Source: Yersinia ruckeri ATCC 29473 (GTDB lineage Bacteria; Pseudomonadota; Gammaproteobacteria; Enterobacterales; Enterobacteriaceae). From it: a stretch of 64,000 nt of DNA. The stretch lies in the NCBI RefSeq assembly GCF_000754815.1, contig NZ_KN150747.1, positions 3,425,328 to 3,489,327 of the forward strand, written 5' to 3'. This document shows, piece after piece, positions 9,769-19,087 of this stretch. Position 1 is the stretch's first letter. Every line of letters starts with the position of its first letter. Made by a program: the position numbers and the translations under genes. Under the pieces are notes generated by a model. That model saw only the letters and a list, made by a program, of their open reading frames with translations. It was not told where the DNA came from and searched no databases.

Positions 9769-10527
9769 TCATGGCTGTTTTTGATATAACTCAACCAACT
9801 GGTGGGATCGTAGCCATTCATTAAGCTGCTGATACTTACTCTGCATCTCACTGGTCTGCAAATGAACGGGCGTCATAGCAAAATACTGCTGGAATGTCGC
9901 TTTCTGCTTATTACGTAACGCGGGATTAGCGCCAGCGCGCAACAATAATAGCGCCAGCTCAGGCGCATTAATCTTACCGGCCAGATGCAACGGTGTATCA
10001 CCCAAACGATCCGGTAGATTAGGATCAGCTCCGGCCGCCAACAGCATCATAACCTGATCCTGACGCCCGGCCATGACCGCCGCAGCCAAAGGTGTGGCCG
10101 ATGTAATACTATTACGCACATCCGGTTTTAAATGCCGATCCAGCAATATCTGTAAATAACGCGGATCTTTAACGCTGGCCGCAGTATGCAACGCACTGTT
10201 CCCCTGTAAACCGGGCTGGAGAGGATCGGCATTTTTATCCAACAAAGCCAGCAGGCTTTTAGGTTGCTGATTCAGGATCGCCCACTGCAATAAAGTGATC
10301 GATTGATCGCCCCGCTGCTCCAACAATTTTTCCGTCGCCAATTGGTGAATCTGTGCCACATCACCACGAATTATCGCTTCTGCCATTGGCATAACTTGTG
10401 GATCAATGAATACGCTTTTGCTCTCGATCATTGCCAATCCCTCAAAACTTATTAACGGCATCAATACACCACAGATAGCGTAGCGAAGACAACGCAAGCA
10501 TCTATCTATCCGTGTGTTATCAGGCAT
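9769..10527 (-). CDS. Ankyrin-repeat protein, probable partner/immunity protein of the adjacent lipase
   Basis: 252 residues. The start is hydrophobic (LRYAICGVLMPLISFEGLA), like a signal or anchor sequence, so a periplasmic location is plausible. About four ankyrin repeats follow (QGNSALHTAASVKDPRYLQILLD, TPLAAAVMAGRQDQVMMLLAAGADPN, TPLHLAGKINAPELALLLLRAGANP). The first bases overlap the end of the lipase gene by 8 bp, so the two are cotranscribed. Lipase effector/ankyrin immunity pairs are known from type VI secretion; the immunity role is inferred from this context. It could instead be a scaffold of unrelated function. Confidence 0.75.
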   Translation of the reverse strand: MPDNTRIDRCLRCLRYAICGVLMPLISFEGLAMIESKSVFIDPQVMPMAEAIIRGDVAQIHQLATEKLLEQRGDQSITLLQWAILNQQPKSLLALLDKNADPLQPGLQGNSALHTAASVKDPRYLQILLDRHLKPDVRNSITSATPLAAAVMAGRQDQVMMLLAAGADPNLPDRLGDTPLHLAGKINAPELALLLLRAGANPALRNKQKATFQQYFAMTPVHLQTSEMQSKYQQLNEWLRSHQLVELYQKQP

Positions 10528-11497
10528 TTTTCAACTCCCAAGGTTTTTGTTCACTCATGGAGGACAAGACCTTATCGATTCCGTGAGCGGTCAAACGACG
10601 TTCAAGATGCTTACTTGGTCGCCAATCATTCAACCCAGTCAGTTTTTCATCATTTGCCAGAGTAATCTTATGACCAATGGCATCAGGAATCAGCGGAGTC
10701 GATTCCTGAGTGTCCGTCAGCATATCGTATTGTTCGCTATAACGGCGAATAGCACCACTTTCAGCTTCTTTTTTAGCTGCTACGGGATTGATCCCCAAGC
10801 GATTCATGGTGTGATCTGACACGCCAGCCGCATTAAAAGTAACAGCAAAAGTTGCCGTTGCTAACGCAGCCGTTGCCGCTAATCCACCGCCCAGAGAATG
10901 TCCGGTGATAACCAATGAATCACCAAAAGCCATTTTAGCGGTTTTCCCTAAAGCGACGGCCTGATTATATTGAATATCATCATAACCCGTTGCCTGACGA
11001 ATATTGCTCAACCAATCCTGCATATCATTGGTGCCGGCGAAAGCTAAAACATATTGTTGCTGATTCGAGTAAATCCCTGCTTGGAAACCAGAAGCACGGT
11101 CAGACAGGCTGGCCGGGTCAATGCCTACCTTTAGCAGGGCTTCATCGCTTACGCGCTGAAAACCATCCAGATTAGCCCCGCTGGGCGCATATACATCTTT
11201 AGCCATTAGCGCTAATGAGTAATCACTTTGCTGGGATGCTTTTCCTTTCCCAATCATTTCAGCGGATTTTACCGCCGCCAGCTCGCCTCGAGATAGACTG
11301 AGATCGCCCATCATCGACTGATAAAGGTCGTTTGCTCCTTGAGTCGCCGCCGTAAGAATCATCTGTGGTGCAGGGCTGGAAGTAACAGGCAACGTTTCAC
11401 TTAACGTGCTTGCCACCTTAATCGAAGGGGATGGAATCATCGGATTGGAGATAACATTCGCAGATGAAGCTATGGAAAAGCTTAATGGCATACTCAT
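10520..11497 (-). CDS. Class 3-type lipase (alpha/beta hydrolase), possible secreted effector
   Basis: 325 residues. GHSLGGGLA at 199-207 places the nucleophile at Ser201. Upstream AFAGTNDMQDWLSNI is the oxyanion strand typical of lipase class 3. Likely Asp/His triad members lie after residue 250 (DMLTDTQ, AIGHK). The first 50 residues are Ser/Pro/Ala-rich without a signal peptide, which suits delivery by type I or VI secretion rather than Sec. It is followed without a gap by the ankyrin-repeat gene. No secretion genes lie nearby, so the route is unknown. Confidence 0.75.
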   Translation of the reverse strand: MSMPLSFSIASSANVISNPMIPSPSIKVASTLSETLPVTSSPAPQMILTAATQGANDLYQSMMGDLSLSRGELAAVKSAEMIGKGKASQQSDYSLALMAKDVYAPSGANLDGFQRVSDEALLKVGIDPASLSDRASGFQAGIYSNQQQYVLAFAGTNDMQDWLSNIRQATGYDDIQYNQAVALGKTAKMAFGDSLVITGHSLGGGLAATAALATATFAVTFNAAGVSDHTMNRLGINPVAAKKEAESGAIRRYSEQYDMLTDTQESTPLIPDAIGHKITLANDEKLTGLNDWRPSKHLERRLTAHGIDKVLSSMSEQKPWELKNA

Positions 11498-11656
11498 AAC
11501 AACTCCTGATCGATGGCAAAATTAAGTGAACACCTAACGGGTGTAATCTGGCTATCGGCAGGTCGGATGAGTTCTTTATGATAAATGATAAGAATAGCTA
11601 ATTGAATTTGTAAAATGTGAGCAGAATCAGACTTTATAACGCAGGAAAAAGACAGT

Positions 11657-11681
11657 AAAAAGGGGAACCGAAGCTCCCCTT
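11657..11681 (-). terminator. Terminator of grcA
   Basis: Minus-strand stem AAGGGGA / TCCCCTT with an 8-nt loop and a following T-run; 30 bp after the grcA stop. Confidence 0.8.
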
Positions 11682-11710
11682 GACGTGATTAACGTTGATA
11701 ACCCGATTAA

Positions 11711-12094
11711 TTACAGGCTTTCGGTGAAAGTACGAGTAATCACATCACGTTGCTGCTCTGGAGTCAGTGCGTTGAAACGAACCGCATAACCAGAAACACG
11801 AATGGTCAGTTGTGGATATTTTTCTGGATTCTTAACGGCATCTTCCAGCGTTTCACGGCGCAGAACGTTTACGTTCAGATGCTGACCACCTTCCACGCGA
11901 ACGGTAGATTCAACCTCCAATGGAACTTCACGATATTCGATCTGGCCCAATTCACTGGCCGGTACAACTTGATCTTCGGCATAGCCAGCTTTAGCACAAA
12001 CGCAACGCATCTCTGCTTTTTCATCGTCTAACAGCCAGAAAGAGTTCAGTAAGGCTTCATTGTTAGCTTTAGTAATTTGAATACCAGTAATCAT
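11711..12094 (-). CDS. grcA: Autonomous glycyl radical cofactor GrcA (YfiD)
   Basis: 127 residues. Small stand-in for the C-terminal domain of pyruvate formate-lyase; it restores activity to oxygen-damaged enzyme. The glycyl-radical motif RVSGYAVRF is present near residue 100, with [20 protein letters not shown]. The start [11 protein letters not shown] is chosen over an upstream in-frame ATG by family length. An FNR-type site lies upstream, which fits anaerobic induction. Confidence 0.95.
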   Translation of the reverse strand: MITGIQITKANNEALLNSFWLLDDEKAEMRCVCAKAGYAEDQVVPASELGQIEYREVPLEVESTVRVEGGQHLNVNVLRRETLEDAVKNPEKYPQLTIRVSGYAVRFNALTPEQQRDVITRTFTESL

Positions 12095-12208
12095 TTGGTG
12101 CCTCCGTAATACGGCTAAAATTCCAGGAATGGAAAAAGTCACGCTGGTTATTTGGTAAAACCATTGTTGTCTTATTGTTCTGTATACCAGTCAAACCACT
12201 GTTATTCT

Positions 12209-12222
12209 TTGACTTAAATCAA
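12209..12222 (-). promoter_or_regulatory. FNR-type binding site upstream of grcA
   Basis: TTGACTTAAATCAA matches TTGAT-N4-ATCAA at 9 of 10 positions. It lies about 115 bp upstream of the grcA start. The rest of the 350-bp gap between grcA and ung is AT-rich and holds no gene. Confidence 0.65.
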
Positions 12223-12445
12223 CTTTTTTGCCCAACCAATCACCGGCAGGATGGCAAATTTATGTTTTATATCAATTTTCTCAATGAGTGACCTGACAAT
12301 TTTTTTTGTAAATTTTCAACAAAAATTGCATTTTATGGCGATTATTTAACCTAATGTCAATTAGGCCGCTTTTAACAGTTTCACTCCCGAAAACTAACCG
12401 GTAAGCTGACTTCATTAATTTCTAACAAAAACAAAGGAGAGTCTG

Positions 12446-13129
12446 ATGACCACCTCCCTCACTTGGCACGATGTTATTGGCCAAGAAAAAGAACAACCCT
12501 ATTTCCAACAAACGCTAGCACGGGTTGCTGCTGAACGTAACGCGGGGAAAACTGTTTATCCGCCGCAAAAAGACGTATTCAACGCATTTCGTTTAACCGA
12601 ACTGGATCAGGTGAAAGTGGTCATTCTCGGCCAGGATCCTTATCACGGCCCGAATCAAGCTCACGGGCTGTCCTTCTCGGTTTTACCTGGAGTACCAGCA
12701 CCGCCTTCACTGGTTAATATGTACAAGGAGCTGGTGTCTGATATTCCTGGCTTCGAACGACCAAACCATGGTTTTTTACAAAGTTGGGCGACGCAAGGCG
12801 TACTATTACTTAATACCGTTCTGACCGTTGAAGGTGGCAAGGCTCACTCCCACGCCAACTTTGGTTGGGAAGCCTTTACCGATCGGGTTATTTCGGCGCT
12901 GAACACACACCGAGAAGACATTGTATTTTTACTCTGGGGCGCACATGCTCAGAAGAAAGGCCAGATTATTGATCCTCAACGGCACCATATCCTGAAAGCG
13001 CCACATCCTTCCCCGCTTTCGGCTCACCGTGGTTTCTTGGGTTGCAAGCACTTCTCATTGACTAATCAGCTACTTGAGAAACAAGGTTTGACGCCAATCG
13101 ACTGGCAACCTCGCTTGCCAGCAGCCTGA
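12446..13129 (+). CDS. ung: Uracil-DNA glycosylase, family 1
   Basis: 227 residues. It excises uracil from DNA in base-excision repair. Water-activating loop [13 protein letters not shown] with catalytic Asp64, uracil pocket [10 protein letters not shown], and the leucine-intercalation loop [11 protein letters not shown] with the catalytic His. A strong ribosome site (AAAGGAGA) precedes the ATG. It is convergent with grpE. Confidence 0.97.
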   Translation: MTTSLTWHDVIGQEKEQPYFQQTLARVAAERNAGKTVYPPQKDVFNAFRLTELDQVKVVILGQDPYHGPNQAHGLSFSVLPGVPAPPSLVNMYKELVSDIPGFERPNHGFLQSWATQGVLLLNTVLTVEGGKAHSHANFGWEAFTDRVISALNTHREDIVFLLWGAHAQKKGQIIDPQRHHILKAPHPSPLSAHRGFLGCKHFSLTNQLLEKQGLTPIDWQPRLPAA

Positions 13130-13140
13130 TGACACAGAGA

Positions 13141-13164
13141 AAAAAGGCACCATAAAGGTGCCTT
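13141..13164 (-). terminator. Terminator between ung and grpE
   Basis: AAGGCACC (13144-13151) pairs with GGTGCCTT (13157-13164). The T-run needed for termination is on the minus strand, so it serves grpE, and possibly ung from the other side. Confidence 0.8.
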
Positions 13165-13182
13165 CAGACTCGCTGGATAGCC

Positions 13183-13761
13183 TTAAGCTTTCGCTTTAGA
13201 CACCACCACCATCGCCGGGCGTAACAAACGGCCATTCAGCGTATAACCTTTTTGCATCACATTCATTACGTGATTAGGTTCATGATCGGCAGACTCAATC
13301 ATGGTCATCGCCTGGTGAACTTCAGGGTTAAATGGCACATTTGATTCCGCAACCACTTCGATACCGAATTTTTCCACAGCATCCAATAAGGATTTCCGTG
13401 TTAACTCAACACCCTCGATCATGACAGCCAGTTCAGTATTAGAGTGATCTGCTGAATCCAGCGCTCGCTCCAAGTTATCAATCACTGGCAACAGAGACGA
13501 TGAGAATTTCTCTAAAGCAAATTTATGTGCCTTCTCGATATCTAATTCGGTACGGCGGCGAATATTTTCAACTTCGGCTTTCGCGCGTAACAGGCTATCG
13601 CGCTCACGCTGTAAGGCGTCAGCCAATTGGGTTTCCAGCTCAGCAATCCGCGGATCGACACCGTCACTCATCTCTTGTGCGGCTCCCGCTTGTTGCTCTA
13701 CTGCTTGTTCCATTTCTTCCGAGACTTGCTCGTTAGGCGCTTTCTGTTCTTTACTACTCAT
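13183..13761 (-). CDS. grpE: GrpE, nucleotide exchange factor for DnaK
   Basis: 192 residues. Acidic, Gln-rich disordered N-terminus, a long coiled coil (about 40-90, [20 protein letters not shown]), then the beta-domain signature [20 protein letters not shown] and [20 protein letters not shown]. It releases ADP from DnaK. It is divergent from nadK with 124 bp between the starts. Confidence 0.96.
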   Translation of the reverse strand: MSSKEQKAPNEQVSEEMEQAVEQQAGAAQEMSDGVDPRIAELETQLADALQRERDSLLRAKAEVENIRRRTELDIEKAHKFALEKFSSSLLPVIDNLERALDSADHSNTELAVMIEGVELTRKSLLDAVEKFGIEVVAESNVPFNPEVHQAMTMIESADHEPNHVMNVMQKGYTLNGRLLRPAMVVVSKAKA

Positions 13762-13885
13762 GGATATCTCCGCGTTTTAGCATTAATCTCGCTACTTGGC
13801 TTATTATGGGGATCAAAACCGGGGATTCAAGGGAACCGGTCACAATGTGGGGCACAAAGACGCTCCAGTGAGGAAAACCACGGCA

Positions 13886-14764
13886 ATGAATAAAAGATTC
13901 AACTGTATTGGTATTGTCGGTCACCCACGTCACCCGGCCGCACTTGCTACCCATGAAATGCTCTACCACTGGTTAAAATCCAAAGGTTATGCCGTGATGG
14001 TTGAACGGCAAATTGCCCGTGATCTTAATTTGAGCGATGCCGTGACTGGCAGTTTGGCAGACATAGGCCAAAAAGCCGATCTGGCGGTGGTGGTCGGCGG
14101 TGATGGCAATATGCTGGGGGCCGCCAGAGTTCTGGCTCGATATAATATCAAAGTGATCGGCGTCAACCGAGGAAATCTGGGCTTTTTAACCGATTTGGAT
14201 CCAGATAACGCGCAACAACAACTTTCAGACGTTCTGGAAGGCGAATATTTGAGCGAGCAGCGTTTTCTACTGGAAACTCAGGTGCGTAGAGCCAATCAAC
14301 AATGCCGAATGAGCACCGCCATCAATGAGGTAGTACTCCATCCGGGTAAAGTGGCGCATATGATTGAGTTCGAAGTGTATATCGATGATCGCTTCGCATT
14401 TTCTCAGCGTTCCGATGGCTTGATTATTGCCACGCCGACCGGTTCGACGGCCTACTCTCTCTCTGCGGGTGGGCCAATTCTTACCCCAACGCTGGACGCC
14501 ATTGTTTTAGTACCCATGTTCCCGCATACCCTTTCTGCTCGGCCATTGGTGATAAATAGCAGCAGCACTATTCGCCTGAAGTTTTCCCAAATAAGCAGCG
14601 ATCTCGAAGTGAGCTGCGATAGCCAGATTGCCCTGCCGATCCAGGATGGCGAGGAAGTATTGATTCGCCGCAGTGATTTCCACCTCAATCTAATTCACCC
14701 AAAGGACTACAGTTATTTCAATACGTTAAGTACCAAGCTCGGCTGGTCAAAAAAATTATTCTAA
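13886..14764 (+). CDS. nadK: NAD kinase
   Basis: 292 residues. It phosphorylates NAD to [15 protein letters not shown] is the conserved GGDG motif; NEVVLHPGK and [16 protein letters not shown] are the substrate-binding motifs. The start [17 protein letters not shown] is chosen by alignment with the 292-residue E. coli enzyme; the frame is open 30 codons further upstream. Confidence 0.96.
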   Translation: MNKRFNCIGIVGHPRHPAALATHEMLYHWLKSKGYAVMVERQIARDLNLSDAVTGSLADIGQKADLAVVVGGDGNMLGAARVLARYNIKVIGVNRGNLGFLTDLDPDNAQQQLSDVLEGEYLSEQRFLLETQVRRANQQCRMSTAINEVVLHPGKVAHMIEFEVYIDDRFAFSQRSDGLIIATPTGSTAYSLSAGGPILTPTLDAIVLVPMFPHTLSARPLVINSSSTIRLKFSQISSDLEVSCDSQIALPIQDGEEVLIRRSDFHLNLIHPKDYSYFNTLSTKLGWSKKLF

Positions 14765-14784
14765 AAAGTGCGCCAATCACTTTA

Positions 14785-14800
14785 CTGTATATAAAACCAG
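14785..14800 (+). promoter_or_regulatory. LexA box 1 of recN
   Basis: CTGTATATAAAACCAG has the CTG-N10-CAG form. It lies just upstream of and overlapping the likely recN promoter. Confidence 0.75.
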
Positions 14801-14806
14801 TTTATA

Positions 14807-14822
14807 CTGTATTCAAATACAG
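14807..14822 (+). promoter_or_regulatory. LexA box 2 of recN
   Basis: CTGTATTCAAATACAG, a near-perfect SOS box, 22 bp from box 1 and 28 bp before the recN start. Tandem boxes are typical of recN and imply tight SOS control. Confidence 0.85.
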
Positions 14823-14850
14823 CCATGTGTTTATGTACAGGAGATTTACC

Positions 14851-16512
14851 ATGCTGGCGCAACTTACCATCAGTAATTTTGCTATTGTGCGAGAGTTAGA
14901 AATTGATTTTCAACCCGGATTAACCACAATTACTGGCGAGACAGGCGCAGGTAAATCCATTGCCATTGACGCCCTCGGCCTGTGCCTGGGCAGTCGAGCA
15001 GATGGTAGCATGGTGCGCCTCGGCGCTACTCGGGCAGATATCTGCGCCCGTTTCTCTTTGGCTGATACGCCAACAGCGCGTGCATGGCTGGAGCAACATC
15101 AGCTTGATGACAGCAATGAATGCCTGCTGCGCCGCGCGATTGGTTCTGATGGCCGCTCGCGAGGCTTTATCAATGGCACCGCAGTTCCACTTTCCCAACT
15201 ACGTGAACTCGGCCAGCATCTTATCCAGATTCATGGCCAGCATGCTCACCAGCTATTATTAAAACCAGACCACCAGAAACAACTACTGGATGCTTATGCC
15301 GATCAGCCTGCACTATTAGCCGAAATGAAAGCGGCTTATCAGGCTTGGCATAAAAGCTGTCGAGCACTGGCTTTGCATCAGCAACAGTCTTTGGAACGAG
15401 ACGCTCGGCACCAACTGCTACAGTATCATCTAAAAGAATTAAATGCCTTTGCGCCCATACAGGGCGAATATGAACAAATCGATGCTGAATACAAACGATT
15501 AGCCAATAGTGGTCAGTTGATATCGATCAGCCAACAGGCTCTTCAACTACTTGCTGATGACGAGCAACAAAATATTCTGAGCCAGCTTTACTCGGTCAAG
15601 GAACTGATTACTGAATTGGCGGGTATGGATGAACAATTCCACAATCTGCTGAATATGCTGGAAGAAGCGTCGATCCAAATTAGTGAAACCAGTGATGAAC
15701 TACGTCACTACGGTGAAAAGCTGGATATGGATCCGAATCGCCTCTATGAACTGGAGCAACGCCTGTCACGTCAGCTGAATCTGGCACGTAAACATCACAT
15801 TGCACCAGAAGAATTACCGGCCCTCCATCAACAGTTGCTGGAAGAACAACAAGCGCTCTCGCAGCAGGAAAGTGACCATGAACAATTGAGTGAAACGGTC
15901 AATATTCACTATCAGCACGCACTGGTGCTCGCCAATCAATTACATCAGAAACGCCAATATTATGCTGAAGAACTTTCTACGCTGATCACTGAGAGCATGC
16001 ATCAACTCTCTATGCCGCACGGGCAACTTGCCATTGATGTGCATTTCGCACCCGAGCATCTTAGTGCCGAAGGTGCTAGCCGCATCGAATTTGGTGTCAC
16101 AACCAATCCAGGGCAACCTTTGCAGCCGTTGGCGAAAGTCGCTTCAGGCGGTGAATTATCACGTATCGCACTCGCGATTCAGGTGATTACGGCACGTAAA
16201 ATGGATACACCCGCACTGATTTTTGATGAAGTCGATGTGGGAATCAGCGGGCCAACAGCCGCTATTGTTGGTCGTCTGCTACGCCAACTCGGTGAATCAA
16301 CGCAGGTAATGTGTGTCACCCACCTTCCGCAAGTTGCTGGGTGCGGTCACCAACATTTATTTGTTAGTAAACAAACAGACGGTGGCGAAACCGAAACACA
16401 GATGCACAAACTGGATAAAAAAGCCCGGCTGCAAGAGTTGGCGCGACTTTTAGGCGGTAGTGAAGTCACAAAAAATACGCTGGCAAATGCAAAAGAATTG
16501 CTGGCAGCATAA
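14851..16512 (+). CDS. recN: RecN, SMC-like DNA repair ATPase
   Basis: 553 residues from [13 protein letters not shown]; an upstream in-frame ATG would add 8. Walker A GETGAGKS near residue 30, a central coiled-coil region (about 160-360), ABC signature [14 protein letters not shown], and Walker [14 protein letters not shown]. It acts in recombinational repair of double-strand breaks. Two LexA boxes precede the gene. Confidence 0.96.
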   Translation: MLAQLTISNFAIVRELEIDFQPGLTTITGETGAGKSIAIDALGLCLGSRADGSMVRLGATRADICARFSLADTPTARAWLEQHQLDDSNECLLRRAIGSDGRSRGFINGTAVPLSQLRELGQHLIQIHGQHAHQLLLKPDHQKQLLDAYADQPALLAEMKAAYQAWHKSCRALALHQQQSLERDARHQLLQYHLKELNAFAPIQGEYEQIDAEYKRLANSGQLISISQQALQLLADDEQQNILSQLYSVKELITELAGMDEQFHNLLNMLEEASIQISETSDELRHYGEKLDMDPNRLYELEQRLSRQLNLARKHHIAPEELPALHQQLLEEQQALSQQESDHEQLSETVNIHYQHALVLANQLHQKRQYYAEELSTLITESMHQLSMPHGQLAIDVHFAPEHLSAEGASRIEFGVTTNPGQPLQPLAKVASGGELSRIALAIQVITARKMDTPALIFDEVDVGISGPTAAIVGRLLRQLGESTQVMCVTHLPQVAGCGHQHLFVSKQTDGGETETQMHKLDKKARLQELARLLGGSEVTKNTLANAKELLAA

Positions 16513-16626
16513 AAAAGCTCAACTTTTTTGCATTATGGGGGTCATACTGAAGCCCTGTAAAGGTTCCCAACTGCTGCAAGGTCTATTATCATCGTCATCC
16601 TATGCCCGAAAAGGAATGTGATTACT

Positions 16627-16968
16627 ATGCGCTGTAAAATGCTGACTGCCGCCGCTGTAATGCTCGTAATGCTTACTGCGGGATGCTCTACGCTAGAAAA
16701 GGTGGTCTATCGGCCTGATATTAATCAGGGTAACTACCTGTCGCCTAATGATGTATCAAAAATTCATAAAGGTATGACTCAGCAACAGGTGGCATACACA
16801 CTTGGCACCCCGATGCTTGAGGATCCGTTTGGTACTCAGACCTGGTTCTACGTATTCCGTCAACAGCCGGGACACGAAAAAGTGACTCAGCAGACTCTAA
16901 CGCTGACCTTCGATAACAGTGGCGTTCTGACTGATATTAAAAACGTGCCATCGCTGACCGGGAATTAA
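16627..16968 (+). CDS. bamE: BamE, outer-membrane assembly lipoprotein
   Basis: 113 residues. Signal peptide with the lipobox LTAGC; Cys20 would be lipidated. The BamE/SmpA fold is seen in [25 protein letters not shown] and [13 protein letters not shown]. It is part of the Bam complex that inserts beta-barrel proteins. The start MRCKML is chosen over an ATT/ATG context three codons upstream by family length. Confidence 0.95.
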   Translation: MRCKMLTAAAVMLVMLTAGCSTLEKVVYRPDINQGNYLSPNDVSKIHKGMTQQQVAYTLGTPMLEDPFGTQTWFYVFRQQPGHEKVTQQTLTLTFDNSGVLTDIKNVPSLTGN

Positions 16969-17092
16969 CTTTCTCGGCAGTAGTCGTGAAGATGGGGAGT
17001 CACCTAAGTCATAGCGCTATAGAATCAATGCCTGTGATACCGGTTGTTTCATCAGGCTGACTTTCCCCGTAACACTGACGGTTGATAAAAAT

Positions 17093-17118
17093 ATGGCGCG
17101 TAATGCGCCTTATTTTTT
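17093..17118. terminator. Hairpin at the end of bamE and rnfH
   Basis: GGCGC (17095-17099) with GCGCC (17105-17109), followed on the plus strand by TTATTTTTT. The genes on either side converge, so it may act in both directions. Confidence 0.65.
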
Positions 17119-17394
17119 GGTTTTTTCCGCGCGAATACGACGTAACTCTTTTGGATCGGCAATTAATGGCCGATAGATCTCAACCCGATCACCGTCATGT
17201 ACTCTGTCTCCCAATTTTACTGGGCGGCTGTATATCCCTACTTTGTTTTTCTTCAGGTCAATATCTGTTCGTAACTCTAGAATCCCCGAAGCCTCAATCG
17301 CTTGCTCTACCGTGCAGCCTTCGGCAAGATAAACCTTGCGTACATACTGACGTTCCGGCAAGGCATACACGACCTCAACGCAAAACTCCGACAC
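17110..17394 (-). CDS. rnfH: RnfH family protein
   Basis: 94 residues, beta-grasp (ubiquitin-like) fold: [37 protein letters not shown] and [20 protein letters not shown]. Its function is unsettled; the name comes from linkage to rnf genes in other bacteria. The GTG at 17394 is chosen because homology starts there; it overlaps the ratA end by 20 nt, as expected for this operon. Confidence 0.9.
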   Translation of the reverse strand: MSEFCVEVVYALPERQYVRKVYLAEGCTVEQAIEASGILELRTDIDLKKNKVGIYSRPVKLGDRVHDGDRVEIYRPLIADPKELRRIRAEKTKK

Positions 17395-17821
17395 TGTAGA
17401 CCTCTTTGGCTCGTTGAGTGAATGCTTGCACCATATTTCCGGCCAGTTCTTTAAAAACCTTACCAAAAGCCAGTTCAATCAACTTATTAGTAAACTCGAA
17501 GTCGAGATGCAACTCCACCTTACAGGCATCAGCACTCAATGGCGTAAAATGCCAACCGCCCATCAGTTTGCGGAATGGCCCATCAACCAGTTGCATATTA
17601 ATGCTCTGGTTATCCGTCAGAATATTGCGAGTGGTAAACGTCTTGCTAATACCCGCTTTTGCAACATCAACCGCTGCGGTCATTTCATTATCACAAGTCT
17701 CAATGACTCGACTGCCCGTGCAACCAGGCAAAAATTCCGGATAAGATTTGACATCATTAACCAGTTGATACATTTGTTCTGCACTGAACGGAACTAATGC
17801 AGAGCGACTAATCTGTGGCAT
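17375..17821 (-). CDS. ratA: RatA, START-domain ribosome association toxin/CoQ-binding protein
   Basis: 148 residues from [32 protein letters not shown] domain with the family blocks [14 protein letters not shown] and [22 protein letters not shown]. coli RatA has been described as blocking 70S assembly and is related to the coenzyme Q chaperone Coq10. The frame is open 45 codons upstream, but no homology is seen there. It is divergent from smpB. Confidence 0.92.
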   Translation of the reverse strand: MPQISRSALVPFSAEQMYQLVNDVKSYPEFLPGCTGSRVIETCDNEMTAAVDVAKAGISKTFTTRNILTDNQSINMQLVDGPFRKLMGGWHFTPLSADACKVELHLDFEFTNKLIELAFGKVFKELAGNMVQAFTQRAKEVYSVGVLR

Positions 17822-17981
17822 AACATTTCCTGAGAGACATAAAACGCATGGATAATACCATTTATCTACCCACTGACAAAAAATCAACCGTACATAAACG
17901 GCAATAAATTCGACAAAATACACCAGCATCTCGCGGGAAAGGATTTCATTCGCCAACGCTTACAGTATAATGATCAACACT

Positions 17982-18464
17982 ATGACAAAGAAAAAAGCAT
18001 ACAAACCCGGTTCCGCAACCATTGCGCAAAATAAACGTGCTCGCCACGAATACTTCATTGAGCAAGAATTCGAAGCAGGCCTTTCGCTGCAAGGTTGGGA
18101 AGTAAAATCTCTGCGTGCAGGTAAAGCCAACATCAGTGATAGCTACGTAACCTTTAGAAACGGTGAGGCTTTCCTGTTTGGGGCGACTATTACGCCGCTT
18201 AACGTCGCTTCAACGCATGTTGTCTGCGAACCTATGCGCACACGCAAATTATTACTGAACAAACGCGAGTTGGACTCATTAATCGGCAAAGTGAATCGCG
18301 ACGGTTTTACCGTAGTTGCCCTTTCCGTATATTGGAAAAATGCTTGGGTTAAAGTTAAAATCGGCGTCGCAAAAGGTAAAAGAGATCACGATAAACGCGA
18401 TGATATCAAAGATCGTGAATGGCAGGTTGATAAAGCCAGAATTATGAAACATGCTAATCGTTAA
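17982..18464 (+). CDS. smpB: SmpB, tmRNA-binding protein
   Basis: 160 residues. It binds tmRNA and brings it to stalled ribosomes. Core [20 protein letters not shown] and [19 protein letters not shown]; basic C-terminal tail with [20 protein letters not shown]. It lies 48 bp upstream of its partner ssrA. The ATG at 17982 is chosen over the one at 17970 by family length. Confidence 0.97.
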   Translation: MTKKKAYKPGSATIAQNKRARHEYFIEQEFEAGLSLQGWEVKSLRAGKANISDSYVTFRNGEAFLFGATITPLNVASTHVVCEPMRTRKLLLNKRELDSLIGKVNRDGFTVVALSVYWKNAWVKVKIGVAKGKRDHDKRDDIKDREWQVDKARIMKHANR

Positions 18465-18512
18465 GTCACTGGCTTAATAGGTTATAGTTCTGGTATACTA
18501 CAGAAGTTCTTT

Positions 18513-18893
18513 GGGGCTGATTCTGGATTCGACGGGATTCGCGAAACCCAAGGTGCATGCCGAGGTGCGGAGGCCTCGTAAAAAACCGCAAAAAAAATAA
18601 TTGCAAACGACTCGCAATACGAATCTGCTGCTTTAGCAGCTTAATCAGCCTAAGAAACTGAAGATTCCCTCTCTCCCTAGCCTCCGCTCTTAGGACGGGG
18701 ATAAAGAGAGGTCAAACCCAAAAGAGATCGCGTGGACACCTTGCCTGGGGTGAAAGCGTTAAACCCAATCAGGATAGTTTGTTAGTAGCGTGTCCGTCCG
18801 CAGCTAACCGGCGAATGTAATGACTGGACTAAGCATGTAGTGCCGACGGCGTAGTAATTTCGGACGGGGGTTCAAATCCCCCCAGCTCCACCA
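18513..18893 (+). ncRNA. ssrA: tmRNA
   Basis: Begins GGGGCTGATTCTGGATTC and ends CAGCTCCACCA with the encoded CCA. The two ends form the tRNA-Ala-like acceptor stem and T arm (GGTTCAAATCCCCCC). The reading frame runs from GCA 18603 to TAA 18644 and encodes ANDSQYESAALAA, added after the charged alanine. A TATACT -10 element lies at 18494-18499. The 3' end is the attachment site used by the satellite to the right and is kept intact by the insertion. Confidence 0.97.
18879..18893 (+). repeat. attL core, 3' end of ssrA
   Basis: CCCCCAGCTCCACCA. The same 15 bp occurs at 28642-28656, so the satellite is flanked by a direct repeat of the tmRNA end. Confidence 0.85.
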
Positions 18894-18936
18894 AATAATG
18901 ATCCGGGTATTACCAGATAAGTCCGGAGAAGTACGG

Positions 18937-18972
18937 AAAGCCCTCATCCCACCTAGGTTTGCGGGCTTTTTT
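18937..18972 (+). terminator. Terminator just after ssrA/attL
   Basis: AAAGCCC (18937-18943) with GGGCTTT (18963-18969) and a T-run. A similar GGGCTT hairpin follows attR at 28691, so one of them is probably the original ssrA terminator and the other was brought in. Confidence 0.65.
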
Positions 18973-19015
18973 GTGTCTGTAGCTATCCGAGCATATCCGG
19001 CTAAATCCAGTAAAC

Positions 19016-19069
19016 ATTGGTACACGTTTAGGTACACGCTATAATGTGTACCATTAAACGTGTACCAAT
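19016..19069 (+). promoter_or_regulatory. int promoter inside a large dyad operator
   Basis: -35 TTGGTA (19017-19022), 17-bp spacer, -10 TATAAT (19040-19045). The left arm (19016-19037) and the right arm (19046-19069) are near-perfect inverted copies of each other, sharing GGTACACGTTTA. Each arm also contains its own GGTACAC/GTGTACC pair. A copy of the left arm recurs at 28558-28579. Binding of integrase or an excisionase here would repress int. Confidence 0.7.
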
Positions 19070-19087
19070 TATGGAAAAAGGCTAACT

